Part shown: in pieces, positions 11,982-24,793 of the stretch
Position numbering within the stretch: the stretch's first letter is position 1
How the letters are laid out: the number at the start of each line of letters is the position of its first letter
Source of the DNA: Neospora caninum Liverpool
Lineage: Eukaryota; Apicomplexa; Conoidasida; Eucoccidiorida; Sarcocystidae
Reading direction: 5' to 3'
Assembly (NCBI RefSeq): GCF_000208865.1
Contig: NC_018385.1
Coordinates: 1,718,724 to 1,782,723 of the forward strand
DNA: 64,000 nucleotides
Program-made: the position numbers and the translations under genes
Notes under the pieces: model-generated
Told to the model about the DNA's origin: nothing
The model's input: only the letters and a program-made list of their open reading frames with translations
Database searches by the model: none

Positions 11982-14900
11982 ACCTTCCAATACCCCTTTA
12001 GCTGACCTGTCCTCTCTGTCGTGAACAGCCCCACTGCGTCTCTCCAGAGCGCGGCGCCCGCCGTTGCGGCGGAACTGCCGACTTTCCTTATCCACACAGG
12101 ACAGCGAACTCACCAGCCCTTGCTCCTGAACGCGCTGTTTCCAGCGCGAGTACCACCACCCGAACGCCGCGCCGCCGCCTCCAGCAGCAGCGTGCCATCC
12201 CCAGCCGCAAGAAGGAGGTTCTAGGGCAAAAAAAGAGGAAAGGGAAAACGCAGGGAACAGATGAGCCTTGCCGCGTCAAGACCTGCTAACTCCGCCTTCG
12301 GCGTGCTCGGCGTCGCCCCGCGGCGCCTGAGTGGCGAGAAATTCGAAAGGGGCGGGCGCTCGGAAGAGGACGCACACAGGCACTCTGCTGGCAGGTGGAA
12401 GCAACGAAACCTCCGAGCTCCATCAAAACACGTGGGGCCGTCGTGGCGAGGAGCGGCCGAGTTCCAGCTTGTTTGGTTGTCTCATGGGGGCAGTTTTTGG
12501 CTGTGGACGGCGTCGCGAAGGACGGCCAGGGCTTACGGCGTTTCCAGAGCACAAACAGTGCAGATGAGAGGACCGCTGCGAGACATCCGGTTCCGGCAGA
12601 GCGAACCAGTGCGACCTTTTGCCCATGAAAAGAATCGGAAACGACGCTGACGTCGAGAGACGTCTGGAGAATTTCAGCCGCCCCGGCGTCGCGAGGTCCA
12701 ACAGTTCCTTCCGGAGAGTCACGGGGCGCGACAACACTCTTCCCCGCCTCCGCAGTCGCGACGCCGGCGTCTGCCGCATTTCCTAGAGCTCCTCGTTGCG
12801 TCATGGCGAACCTCAGGTGCGTGTGTTCAAGGCAGGGTGCCTAAGCATCCCTCAGACGATTCGTGAAATTCTACCGGTTTGTTGGCCGTCGCGAGCGATT
12901 TCTCGACACGGAGGCCTTTCGGTAGTCCGATGCAGAACCATGTGCACAGAACCTAAACAGGCCGGGCGGAATCCCGCGGCGGGAACCTTCACACTTGCAA
13001 AGTGCGCCGCTGCGTCTACGGGACGGAGGGCGGGATATGCGCTTTGGTCACCGCTCCATCGCCAAAGCGCAACGCAACTGGACAAAAAGGAAACCACGCG
13101 AAGTGCCAGAAAAAACACCTGCCCAGGGACCGAGCTTCACCGCTGGAGATGGCGCATTTTCTCAAAGAAACACCCAAGACACATTTGTCACGCTCGAACA
13201 GAGAAAGCGCCTCTTAAGGCACGGGGGTCTGCACAGCCGTGTGTGTGTCGGCGCGCAATCTGCGCTGAAGACAAAAGGCGCGTTTTCAAAGGCCTGGGGA
13301 TACGCTTTCGGTTCCGGCAACCCTGTAGCCGCATGCCCACTTGAAATGCACACAAAGGTCCGTCTGGAAGCGACAGCTCGCACAGACGCCGTACACGTTT
13401 TTTAGCAACGACTAGATCTGCCGATGCCTCCTGGCAGTACCTTTAGAAAACTGAAACGAATACGGCCCCACTGAGGACGGTTCCACGAAATCGGACACGC
13501 AGAGAGAGCCGTGCGCATGCATGCAGAATTCGGCCTCGGCGCCTAGCCGTCCCAGATCCTCGTCGTTCTTTTTTGCTGACGCTGCGAAAAAGCTGTTGAA
13601 ACAGAAAGATGGCCACAAAGGGAAGCACCAACGGTTTCTGGTTTGCGAAGTGGGGCTTTGCCTGGGGATCCCCGGTAAGCACTCGCATTTCTGGATCAAC
13701 GCTCGAGTCGCTGTGTAACTCGAGACCCGAATACACACTGGCACACGGCGTGTGAGCCGTTGTAGCGTGGCAGATTTCTCGCGAAGCTGGTACACACAGA
13801 AGACCTACATCGAGGCCAGCGAGAGCGTGGTTCTCACGCAGCCTCTTTGCCAAATTCCACTCTGGGAAGAGACCGACAGTCAGGGGGTGTGAACGACATC
13901 TGTCCTGTGTCGCATGCAACGGCTCGCCAACGCTGCCGAGGTAATGAATTTTCTCAGGATTTCTTTTGTAGTCGGTACGGCTCCAAAAGACTGGCTGTCG
14001 TGCGCGACAGGCTGACGAAGTCACGTCTCTGCCGTTCGAAATCGCGCGTCGTTCCGCGCAGCTGCGGCGTTCGCAATAGGTTGACGATCTGCCGAGCAGT
14101 GCGCAGTTCCGGACACGTGGCTCCGCGGGCAGTCACCGTGTCTGTCGCCCAGCACGCATTTAAAAAGTGTTTCCTGTCCACTGAATGACAGGCATTCGAA
14201 CTGTGATGCAAGCGCAACCTTCTCGTTCTGTTCCGCTGCCCGAAAGCTTCCCACACACCACGGTCTGTGTAGAAAAACCCGCTTGGGATCTCGGCTACAA
14301 CATCCAGGCGGCACAACGCAGCCGAAACGCGCACACACTCGTCCGGCTGTTTTCCTCGGTAGACAGTTCCGAGCCTCTCTCTGACGGTGTGACTGCCTTT
14401 TTCGATCGCCAGAGGCGCCAGGCCTTTTCCTCGTTCACCCCTTTTTCCCCCCCGCGAGAGTCTCTCTCGTTGAGCGGGGGTCAGTCGCGCAAACAGGTTT
14501 CTCCACCGCCTGGGTGTTTTTGCCACAGCCCTCGCTTCGGGCCCGCGTCGCAGTAAACTTTGCACGCAGCGGAGAAAGTCAAGAAATGGTTCCAGCGGGG
14601 CTTCGTCCACGCCAAGTCCACCTTGCCCCAAAGACAGAAAAGCTAAGTTGGGGTTCTATGTGTGTACCAAACGAGGGGAAAACAAGGGAAGCTACAGCGG
14701 CAGTTCGATCCTTTGCATGCAGAGGGACTCCACGCACATCTCCGGCCAGCGAAGCCGCGCCGTCGGACAAAGAGACGAACTGCGTGAGGCAGGACGCAAA
14801 GCAGCACACGCACCCCGAGAGGTGTGCTGAGCAGCAGGAGGGAAACAACGGAAAGGAGCGCTCGTTCGCCGCCGGGCGAAGCGAGAGCAGCTTTCCAGAG

Positions 14901-16020
14901 GAAAGTTACTTGCAAAGAAAGATAGGAAACGCCCTGGCAGTCCAAACGAACGACTGGCTTCGCTGCTCTCTCTTCGCGCTGACCACGCGGTGCGGAAAAG
15001 CGAGACGCATGGCCGTGGGAGGCAGAAACAAAGACATACAACAAATCGACGCGCCTCTCTGGACACATGCAAAGCGACAGGTCCCCACTCTGCTGCAGTT
15101 CTTCCGGAAAAGACAGGAACGGTGCGAGGGGGAGGTCCTCGCGAAGACAGCGCCCTCTCTGCGCACCGATGGATTCCGGTGTACACACACGCGAGCGAAG
15201 CAGGCCGCTGCCGGGGCGACAGATCTGCATGAAATTTCTTTTGTCCGAGTCACACCAGTCACGCCGCGTCGCCTTTTGCGCACCGGGGTATCCCGGTGTT
15301 CTCTGAAGCACACGCCGCATGCAACTGGCAGAGTAACGCACCTCGCTTCCACGCCGGAAGCGGGCGCGCGCATTTTCTGGGCTCCGAGCAGTCGGTTTCG
15401 GGCAGCCGTCTCCTGCCTCTCCGTCGCAAACTGACGATCTTTGCGCTCTCGCCCAAGGAGCTCTGAGTATGCTGCACTCGCCAAGCTCCGCCAACCTTCT
15501 CCACACGGAAGACACGGACTGCTTCAGCTGTACCGCGCCATCAGCTGCGCGCACATACAACACACATTCCCAGCCCATGCTCCTCGACGCTACGAGGCGG
15601 ACGGGGCGTCCCCACAAAACCTCTGCGTCGCCGCAACAGCCGCCGAGTTGTCCCCCCAAAACTACTTTTCACGCCAAACAGACTTCTGCTCTCAGTTGCC
15701 AGTGGCCCAGGATCGCTCTGAGGAAACAGGACTTTGATGCTTCCAAGCTCGCCGCCCCCCAGACACACTTGGCGTGCGCCCTTGCCACGCGTTTCTCGAC
15801 CTCCTCTGTTCTTCTCTGGAAGCATTCCCTCGTCTGTGTCGCTTCGCTGCGCTCTCGACGGCCGAAACGCACGTCCGAATCCAACGGTCGCTACCCTCCG
15901 CAGAGAAAGGGAAAGTCGCCTTCCCGAAACAGGACATGTGCGCCGACAGCACAGCGCCTCTCTTTAAGCGAACTCGCGGCGTCCTCTCCTGGACCCCCCA
16001 CGCAGAGACACGGATATGTG

Positions 16021-16068
16021 CAGAGACAGCATGCAGCAGAGACAGCATGCAGCAGAGACAACATGCAA
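16021..16068. repeat. Three 16-bp tandem copies
   Basis: Two identical copies of CAGAGACAGCATGCAG are followed by a third with two changes (CAGAGACAACATGCAA). The array lies in the importin beta intron just downstream (minus strand) of the last placed exon. Confidence 0.8.
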
Positions 16069-16093
16069 CGCATTCTCGCTCCCCAGGGCGCAC

Positions 16094-19000
16094 CTGTCTG
16101 AGCCACTGGGCCTTCTGAAGGCAGGCCTCGCCCCCTGCGTCCTTGACAGCGCCGAGAACCTGCGCGAGTTGCAGCAGCTGCTCCATGAACGGCGCGCGCT
16201 GCAAGTGCAGGGTCAAGTCTCCGCCGTAAGTGCTGATCAAGTCTCTGTCGAAAGCGCAGAAAAGGACAGAATGATCCCGAAAAACGTAAAAAACTTTCGG
16301 CGACGGGACACCCCACCTCCCCCTCCCGAGGCCGGTTCAACCGCACGCCGCGCGGATGCACACGCGGCTGTCACTGGGGCGCGCCGAAGCATCGCGACAG
16401 AGCCTCGCCAGTGGAGACACCCGGACAACGCCGCACCTCAGACTACAGCGCCTGCGTGCATCTCTAAACGGAGGAAAGCTCCCCACACGCCTGTCCCCCC
16501 TCGTTGGGCCCCGGCGTCAGTCCCCAGGATTGGCATGCACGCCGGAGTCTCGCCAAAGAGGCGGCGTCCTTTTCTACTGAGAGGGTTCAGTGTGGGAGTC
16601 GCAGCGGCCTCTCCAGGGGGAGACAGTGAGCGGGGATGGAAAGACTTTCGAACACACACAACTACCACAAGCGGGGCTCTCGGTCGCCTCGCGCTCGACA
16701 CACAGACCCCGGCAGTCGCTTTGTTGCCCTCAACAGAGACACGCGCGGCGCGGAGTCTCCCTGGCGCTCTATCGGCTCCAATGAAGAGACGTAATCCGCT
16801 TTACGCCATGCGTGCGGGAGAAGGACATTTGGTTGGGTGCAAAATGGTAGTTTCTAGCATATTCTGAGCGGTGTTAAAAATACCACCGTCCAAAACCGGC
16901 GGTTTGATAGTATTTATGTCATCGTTTCTTCATCTGGGTTTATTATCACAGCTGTTCGAGCTTTGAATGCCCGAACCTTGAGGTCAACAATTTATTACTC
17001 GAAATGTCGCGAAAAAATGTTCCTACCCGACGAGCTCGATGGCCTGCTTCACGTTCTCATCCACGCCCCGCATTTTCGGACTCGTTGCCGCGACAGCCTT
17101 GACCACGTCCAACATCGCATTCACGTAAAGCTTCAACTGCTCCTGCATGCCTTTCTCCTTAAAGCTGTACACGATGGACACGTACGCCTGGAGCACGCCT
17201 TCGCGCAGGTCGTGGATATACCACAGCCACTCTTCGTTCACCTGAAAAAGCGACAGCACCGCCCCAAAAAACAAAACGTCTCACTCCACCAGCCGACAAT
17301 GCCCTCAAAAACGGGCAAAATGTCATCCTACACCTACACCTAACTCCACACATCTCCACGCGTCTACATCTACCTCTAGAGAGCTGCGTCTCTGCATGTG
17401 CATGTGCGATGTGTACACGCTCGCGTGCGTGTATGTGGAGATGAGTCTTCCAGCGCTCTCTGCGCATTTGCGCCTCGCGTGTCCTCGCTGGTGAAAGGCT
17501 CCTCTCTCGCCGTTGCTGCATAGGCAAAAGTGGGCCCTTTGTGTACATCCTGGGTTGCCGTCGCCTCGACTGAGCCATTGGCAAACACCTGCAGCTAGAC
17601 TCCCTGTTCCACACACTATATAGAATGGGATCGGAAAAAGAGCGCGGACGCACGAGAGGACCCCCCCCCCCCCAGGCGCGTCGCTGCGAGAGCTGTCACT
17701 TTCGATTTTGGGTTCAGGGGAAGAGCACCGCCCGCGCACACTAATTGAGATAAATAAGACAGGATCTCAAATCGAATACACAGAGACATTATGGTGGACG
17801 TACTTGCCAGTTGCTCGGGCCCACGTCGTAGGAAGTGTTACCAGCTTGGTGAAGAATCGCCATGAACGAGTCGAGGTAAGGGGCAAACGCCTCGCCACCC
17901 ATCGTCATCGCCGCGTCGCCCACAGCGATCATCACGCACGGCTTCAGCGCGCGTTCGACATTTGGATCCTGCGAGAGGGGAAAGAGAAAACGGTGTCCAC
18001 AGATACGCGCACAGAAAGGTCCAGCGGCGCCTTCAAGTTTTGAAGCGCGTCTCAGCCGATCGCGCCGCATTTGCTCTGACGCCGGGACAGCTCCCCTGCT
18101 TGAAGCAGAGATCTCCGCCGCAGCCCCGCCCCGCGTTGTGTGCGTTGAACGGAACGATGCAGAGACGGAGATGGGCGTCGCGCCGAATGCAAAGCGTGGA
18201 GACGAGAAAAACGCGCGTCGCGGCCTGGGCCTTCTCCCACTTTTGTGTCGGGCTTCCCGATTGCTTCTCCCGACGTCGCGGCCTCTAGAAAAAGTAGACA
18301 CCCTTCCCTTCCCCTGGCTCCAGACACCCTTTCCAGTCCCGGCCACGTCGGTGCCTTTTTTACCTGAAGCATCTGATACATGCGCGCCAACAAAGGTCCG
18401 CTGTACGGGGCGAAGGCGGGGCCGAGCGCTCGGCTCACGTCTCCGACGAGTTCGACGCAAATGCGCACAGTCTGCAATTCGTCTGTCGTGCTACTCCCGG
18501 AGGTCGCGGCAGCCGCCCCCGCGCCGCCGCCGGAACTTCCCGCCGCCGACCCCGTCGAGTTTTCCAGACCCGACGCGACGATGCACACCACATCTTCCGC
18601 GAACGCTGCGGTCGAAGGCCCCGCAGCGTTCACGAGCGCCGAAGTCGCCAGCAAAGCGTCGTTCGTGATGCTCTCGCTGGCTGAGCAGCTAAGCTGCGCA
18701 GCAGTCCCCGCCGGTGCGTTAGCCGGAGGCGACGGCCCCCGGAAAATCTGCAGAGAAACCGCAGAGGCGCAAACGCACACCCCACGGCGAAGTGGCGAAG
18801 GGAACGAAAAACACGCGAACCGAGCCCGAGCCAAGCACGAGAGACTCCGGAAAGAACTCAGTGGGCGCCTCGGCCACAGAGTCTGCCGAGAGCTGTGGTG
18901 GGGGGTGTCCAGACTGCGCAAAAGTGCGACGGGGGAATCACAACTTTGCGGCTAGCTCTCGAGTGAGACAACAGTACAGAATGCGGACGATGTGAACGCG

Positions 19001-22000
19001 GCTCGGAGGCTTCCAAGCGCCCTGTGCTGAGACGAAGGAATGTCGCGTAGCGCGGAAGCCGCCTGGGAACGAAGACCTTGGGCGGTTTGCGCAGCGCCCG
19101 AGACAGAGTCGCATGCAAGTCCTTCCGCGTTCTTACTCGCGCGAGGCACGCCCAGATCTGCGAGGCCACAGGTTGGACCTGGTCCCCCAACCGCAGGCAG
19201 AGGATCTGGATGACGCCGCAGAGGAGCCCTGTTCAGCCGACGAGAAAAACACAAGACGGGGACGATTGAGGAAACGGCACTTAGGAGAAGTCGCGATGCC
19301 CCCGCACACGCGGCGAACCTGCAGCCGTCTTCTCCTGGGCGCCCATGCACCAATGCACACGGGGCTCTGCGCAGCCCCTCGTCCCGCCCTCGAAACACGC
19401 AGATTCAAGCCAAGACATTCTAAAATCGTACATCCATATGCATATATATATATATATATAGATAGATAGATAGATAGATAGATAAAGAAAAGTGTATGTT
19501 TATGTAGCTCTCTCGCTCTCCTCCCCGGCCACGCCCTTGCAGTGCTCGTAAAACTCTCTTTGTATACAGAGGTGAATTGCCCCGTGACACCAGCCGTCTC
19601 CCTCACGGGTCTGCACGTGGCTGTCTCTGTCCCTGGCGTTTTTTGTCGAATCCTCTAGGTCGCCACCCCGCCTGCGTCCTACGCCTATCTTCTACGTCGA
19701 GTTTCCCGCGCTTGGCCCTTTGGACTCTGTTCTCAGCAGTTCAACTCATGCAAGCTGTGTGGTCTTCCGCCTCCGTGTTTTTCCCTGAATTCCTGGAGTG
19801 TGCAGCTTACCCTGGCGCTGGCGCGTTGCCTCGTTCGCCTCGAACATGAAGGACTGGGAAAGTTGCTGAACGAAGTGGTCCAGCAGTTTCAGCATCGACG
19901 GTTTGCAGCTCTCGCCTGAGAAGGAGACAGAGTGGCGAGCGCGGACGCTGAGAAAGACAGGCGAGGACCGCCCAGAGAGGGTGAGAAGACGCAGAGAGGC
20001 GCGCCGGGGAGGCTCATAGAGCCGCACGAGGGCAAAGGGTGTGGGCGCACAGCGGCGACACGTTTGGCGTCTGCGCGTCGGCAACGAAGAACTGAAATCG
20101 AGGGAAACGTTTGGACCCGTGGAAACGGGAAGGAGCAAGGAAAACAGCCACACACATCAACGAGCGAGGGCCCTGAACATGCGCCGCTGCACGCGAAGCA
20201 AACGAGTCACAAAGTGGAGAAAGCTCTGTCGACTTGCCGCGTTCTGCGAAGAGAGATACGCGTTTTTGTCGTTTCCCCCCTCTCCCTTCCTTCGCAATTC
20301 CACCTCGCGCAGAGGAACAGTTAAAGGCCAACGTGCACAGGCGCGTGCGCACTCACCTGCATTGTTGATGAGAGCTCCCAGGCAATTGAACGCAGCATCC
20401 CGCAGGCTGCGCTCGTCCTTACGCGAGAACGGAAGAACAAGGGGACAGCGGGCTAAGACAAAGTGACAACGAAGGGAGAATCAAAAGAGACGCCGAGAGG
20501 CCACGACTCCCACACATGTGCAGGAGCGCGCACGGGGTTCCCAGCCCACCGCGCGAGTCGGCAAAACGGAACGGAGGACGAAAGATCCCACTCCCTCGCC
20601 TTTCCCCAGATGATATACCCCTCCAATGAGGAACAGAGAACGCATCTGGCCTCTCTTGCTCTCCTCAGACACCTCTGCATTTTCTCGCTGCACACTTGCC
20701 ACCATAGCTCGACCGATACTCACAGCAGCATTAGCGTATACACATGCATCTACACCTAGATATACATGCATATATATGCATATATATGTATCCGTGTATA
20801 TATATATATATATACGCACATACAAAAAACATATATACATATATATACATATAGGTGTGAGGAGGTCGAGCGTGTGCGTGGGATGATGTCTCACTGCATC
20901 TGCGCGTTCGGAGACTTGGATGAGAGCGTCGCAAAGTTTCTGGAAGAGAGGGTCCAGAGGCGTCGAGACGAGTTTCTCGCCGTCGCCTGCGGTCATGTGA
21001 TCCGCGAGTTCGTGGAGGAGCCAGCAGACGTTCACGGCAACGCGCGGCTGGTCGAGCAGGCGGTGCACGATGGCGGCGAGGAGCGAGTTGTTCTCGGCCA
21101 CGACTGTCCCGTCTGCGTTCACCAGCTTCTGCATCACGACGGGAGTGTGGAACTGCGCGATGCGCCCCAGCGTCCACGCAGCGGTGTCTCGGACCGCCAC
21201 GGAAGAATCCTGCAAAACGTTGACGAGCGATGTGAAGGACTCCTCGACGAGCGGCTTCAGCGCCTCTGTGTCGGGGCCTTCCATGATGCTGCCGAACGCC
21301 AAGACCGCCGCCTCCCGCCGTGTCCAGTCCGGACTCGAAAAGTTCTCAGACACAAACTGAATCACCGGCGGCAAGATGTCGTTCTTCACTACCTACAGAG
21401 AAAAAGGAAAAGCGGGGGAAGAAGCGGAACGCGTCTGACCCCTGGGAGGACCGCTCTCCGTGCGAGACGCGCGCACGCAGCGAAGCCGGGAGACGACAGC
21501 GCGAGAAGAAACGGGAGAGAAAGAAAGAGGAGGCGTGAGGAACGGAAGGAGCTGCGCGACGCGGGCCGGAGCAGAGGCGAGCCACAGCCCCAGAGCCGCA
21601 AGGGAGGGACCGCAATCGACAAGTTGCGAGAAACCATCTTTCTTTACCTGAGCACAGAGGCCGAGGCACGTGCCAGCCGCCATGGCGGCCGTCCAGGAGT
21701 CCGCGGCGTCTGCTTCTTCGCTCTCTTGTTGGGTAAGTGTGTTGAGAAGAATGGGGAGGAGAAAAGGGAGCGCCTGCTTGATGATTTGGCTGTTTCTCGG
21801 CACGCCGGCGCCCTCCGGCGCGTCTGCGCCGAGACACGCCGCGTCTTCCTCCTGCTGCTGGATGTCGATTTCCACATCCGCAATCGTGTTCCACAGCTCC
21901 ATGGCTGCAATGCACACACTGTCGTCGCCGCTCTTCAGCGCCTCCCAGGAGAGAGGCCCAATGCCGCTCATGTACGGCTCGAGGAGCGAGTAGTACTCCT

Positions 22001-24049
22001 CGGCGATCTTCACGAGACACTCGAAGGCGGACACCTGGACCGCCTGGTGGGCCACCTTCGTGTTCTCCAACACCACCTGGATGATGTATTCGCGCTCCGT
22101 CTGCGACGGAAACCCCAGAGCCAGAAAGAGAGAAAAAGAAAGAGGGAACGGAAGACATGAGAGACAGACAGAGGGGAAAAGACAGAGGGGAAAAGACAGA
22201 GGGGAAAGGAGGAGCGAGAGAAGGGAAGAGAACGAGGGGAAAGGAGAAAAAGACAGATTTGAGTCAGTTAGGGGACGGCCCGCGAGAGGCGTATGCCGAG
22301 CGCGTCGGTTGATCCGCTAGAGAGAGAGAAGACAAGGTCGGTACGATGCGTGAAACTCGTGCGCAAACCTCAAAAACGGGAAAGAAAAGAGAGAATGTAA
22401 AGGACACAAACACTCGTCAGGAGCCGGAGGGGAACGCAGAACGCCTCACGGAGGGCGAAAACTGTAAAATTTGTGGAGAGCGGAAAGCCTTTTTAGAAGG
22501 GAGGCGGAAGCGAAAAAGGCGAACAGGTGACGGAGCAGGGAAAGGAGGAAGCACGCGCCGAGGGTCCGCAAAGACTTTGAGGGAAAGCGTCACGGCGAGG
22601 CACGACGAAACAAGGGCACAACACACCAAGGGGAGGTGTCTCCACCGTCTCCGTCTACACCGCCCGGGGGCGTCGCCAACGAGGAGACAGAGAGGCGGCA
22701 GAGACGGAGACAAGAGAGAGGAACGAGACACAGAGACGAAAGGACTCCTGTCTCCACCGATCGTGTCAGTCGAACGGAAGAGTCTTTACCTGGTTCTCGA
22801 AATTTTTCTTTGAGAAAATGAGGGCGTGGTAAAGAGCCTTGAGCGCTGCAACCTTCAGCTGCACGTCCTCGTCCTTCATTCCTGAAGCCACATAGACAGA
22901 AACGGAAACGCATCCCTCCACAAACGTTCCAGGTTTGTTGAACGGAGAGCACGTCTCCTTTTAGCAAAGTGAACTGATCAAGAAGCAAACCAAAAGCGCA
23001 AGACGCCTCGAGACAGTACCCGTTGGCTACCCTCCGCATCCGCCCCTCACAGAACTGTGTGCGCGTTTTTCGCTCTAAAGAAGTCGGCCACGCACGCAGT
23101 GAAGCGATGCAGTCGATCTCTCTTTCGTCACAAAGGTTTCCTTGCCCTCGCGCCACACGCACATCCCTCCGCACGCGAACTTGGCTAGGACTGGTACAAC
23201 GCGAGAATCAATATCCAAAACGATTCTGGGATGACGCTCGTTGAGGATTCCCCCGTGCTGCCTAGCTTTCTCTAAACACTTCTCGACGCCAAATGATTCT
23301 CCGTGTCCCTTTCACGCGTACTCACAAATAAATATCCTTGTGTCGATTCAACCTGTGCATGCATGCGTTTAGCTGCGCATTTCAGAGTCGCTCGCAATCT
23401 CTACAGCGGCGGCCTGGGTGACACTAGCGCGTGGGTGTTCCCCTCTCTCCCTTTGTTTCTCTTTTCTCTTTGTTTTCCTTCCCCTTTTCTTTGCCTCGAA
23501 GAAAGCATACCCTGCACAACCGCCGTGAGGATGTTGTTACAGTGCGCCTCGCTCAAGACGTCTGCTGGATCCTCTCCTGTTTCCTCGACGATGTCTGAGT
23601 GTTCTTCACACAAGTAGGCGAGGCAGGTGAGGGCGTTTCGCCCATACACCTTGCGGTGTGCAGACACCCCGTCCGCTTGCGCGCTCGCTTCCGGCGTCAT
23701 CGTTGCTTCTGTGACGAGCGTCAATAGAAAAGGCAAAAGTTCGGGGAAACCGTCGCCCGGCAGCTCGACTCTCCCGATCTTGGACAACACCTGGCACACC
23801 GCGTTCGCCACCTGAGACGAAGACCCCACAACAAAGACCGAATGTGAACTCACGACGCACACAAGCTCTAGTCCACCGGAAGCGAACCACCACCGTCTGC
23901 TTGTATCTCTACGCAACTACAGATACGTAGACGGTCATACATATATTTATACATGTATGCATGTAAATGCAGATCCGCACAACTGCGTATGTGTGTACAT
24001 CGTAGGTCGCACGCATAGATTCGCGTAGAGAAAACCCCCGGTCTAGAGG

Positions 24050-24090
<41 letters not shown>

Positions 24091-24793
24091 CATGCACGGT
24101 CAGCTTGGAGCAGCGGAACGCACTTGGATGTGTTCGGTTTTGATTGCGGCGAGGAGCTGCAGGCGCATCGCCTGCTTGGCCTCTTCGGCGACGGCACGCC
24201 ATCTCTCTGCAGCTGCGTTGTCGAGGACGACGTCCTGCACAAAGAAAAGTTCAAAATCACTTCTTTAAAGCGGTCCACACTCCAAACCCACTCTCTGTCG
24301 GGCGTGAGGAAACGCCCCTCTTCTCTGTGGGCTGTCTGAGCAGCTACCGAGCCAGCGGGTCTCCATCCTCGCCTTCTCGTCCAGTCCATCTGTTGCCCCG
24401 TCCTCCGGTGAGCGCCACACCACTCTCACGCAGGCGACAGTCTGGTTTCTGCGCTTTTAAACCCGCCTTTACGAGACTCCAAGGGATGCAATCTTTCCCG
24501 GGTTTTGCGTGTACCTTGGCGCTGATGCAGTTCTTGAAGGTGACAGCGGCGATTTGCTTGGACAGCAGTTGCTCCTGGACTTGGTGCGAGTCCGCGGTCG
24601 CGAGAGGCGCGTCGATGACGCGCGCGAGCGAGACCAGAAAGAGGCTGAAGTCTCCATCGCGCGCGCCGACGAGTTGCAGCTCCGCCTGCTCGCGAATCGC
24701 CTGCCGGTGGTCCAGCGTCGACACCAGCAGCTGTTGCATGAGATGAAGAGACGCGCAGTCGCCCTCCCCAGCTTGCCCCGGCGCCGCTGCCAT
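16094..24793 (-). CDS. KPNB1: Importin subunit beta (karyopherin beta 1), 3' exon missing
   Basis: Carries importin-alpha/cargo through nuclear pores and releases it on RanGTP. Thirteen exons join in phase: 24515-24793, 24124-24234, 23511-23811, 22790-22881, 21648-22100, 20895-21392, 20357-20417, 19811-19915, 19137-19228, 18364-18747, 17804-17968, 17027-17241, 16094-16244, giving 969 residues. The product is an all-helical HEAT-repeat protein that follows human importin beta 1 block by block: SPDWTRREAAVLAFGSIMEG, the VRDTAAWTLGRI repeat, PRVAVNVCW, GDAAMTMGGEAFAPYL, DLREGVLQAY and the C-terminal ELVGDLISTYGGDL. The start ATG at 24793 follows a CT-rich leader. The last exon shown ends WLRQ at a GT donor, about where the human protein has only some ten residues left, so a short terminal exon remains unplaced. 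Exon 7 uses an AAG acceptor. Serine/glycine/alanine-rich insertions occur in exon 10. Confidence 0.9.
19442..19484. repeat. (TA)n plus (GATA)6 microsatellite
   Basis: A TA run of about ten units passes directly into six GATA units. It lies in the importin beta intron between exons 8 and 9 and is likely length-polymorphic. Confidence 0.9.
20758..20854. repeat. TA/ATGCATA-rich microsatellite tract
   Basis: Interrupted TA repeats with interspersed ATGCATATA and ATACATATA units, in the importin beta intron between exons 6 and 7. Confidence 0.85.
24052..24088. repeat. (AT)n microsatellite
   Basis: About 18 uninterrupted AT units in the importin beta intron between exons 2 and 3, starting some 35 bp past the exon 2 donor on the minus strand. 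Confidence 0.95.

Larger units (their letters stand above)
10760..16093. other. GC-rich spacer, no supported gene
   Basis: Long overlapping frames occur on both strands (for example 14514-15434 plus and 14643-15659 minus). They lack motifs, overlap each other and have the arginine/serine/cysteine bias of non-coding translation here, so I do not call them. The importin beta gene ends somewhere in this stretch: its last placed exon stops at 16094 with an open donor, so one short 3' exon and the 3' untranslated region should lie to the left. Confidence 0.4.

Noticed and set aside
14514..15659. Long overlapping frames on both strands (306 and 338 residues)
   Set aside because: They overlap each other, lack motifs or splice logic and have noise-like composition; GC content alone explains their length.
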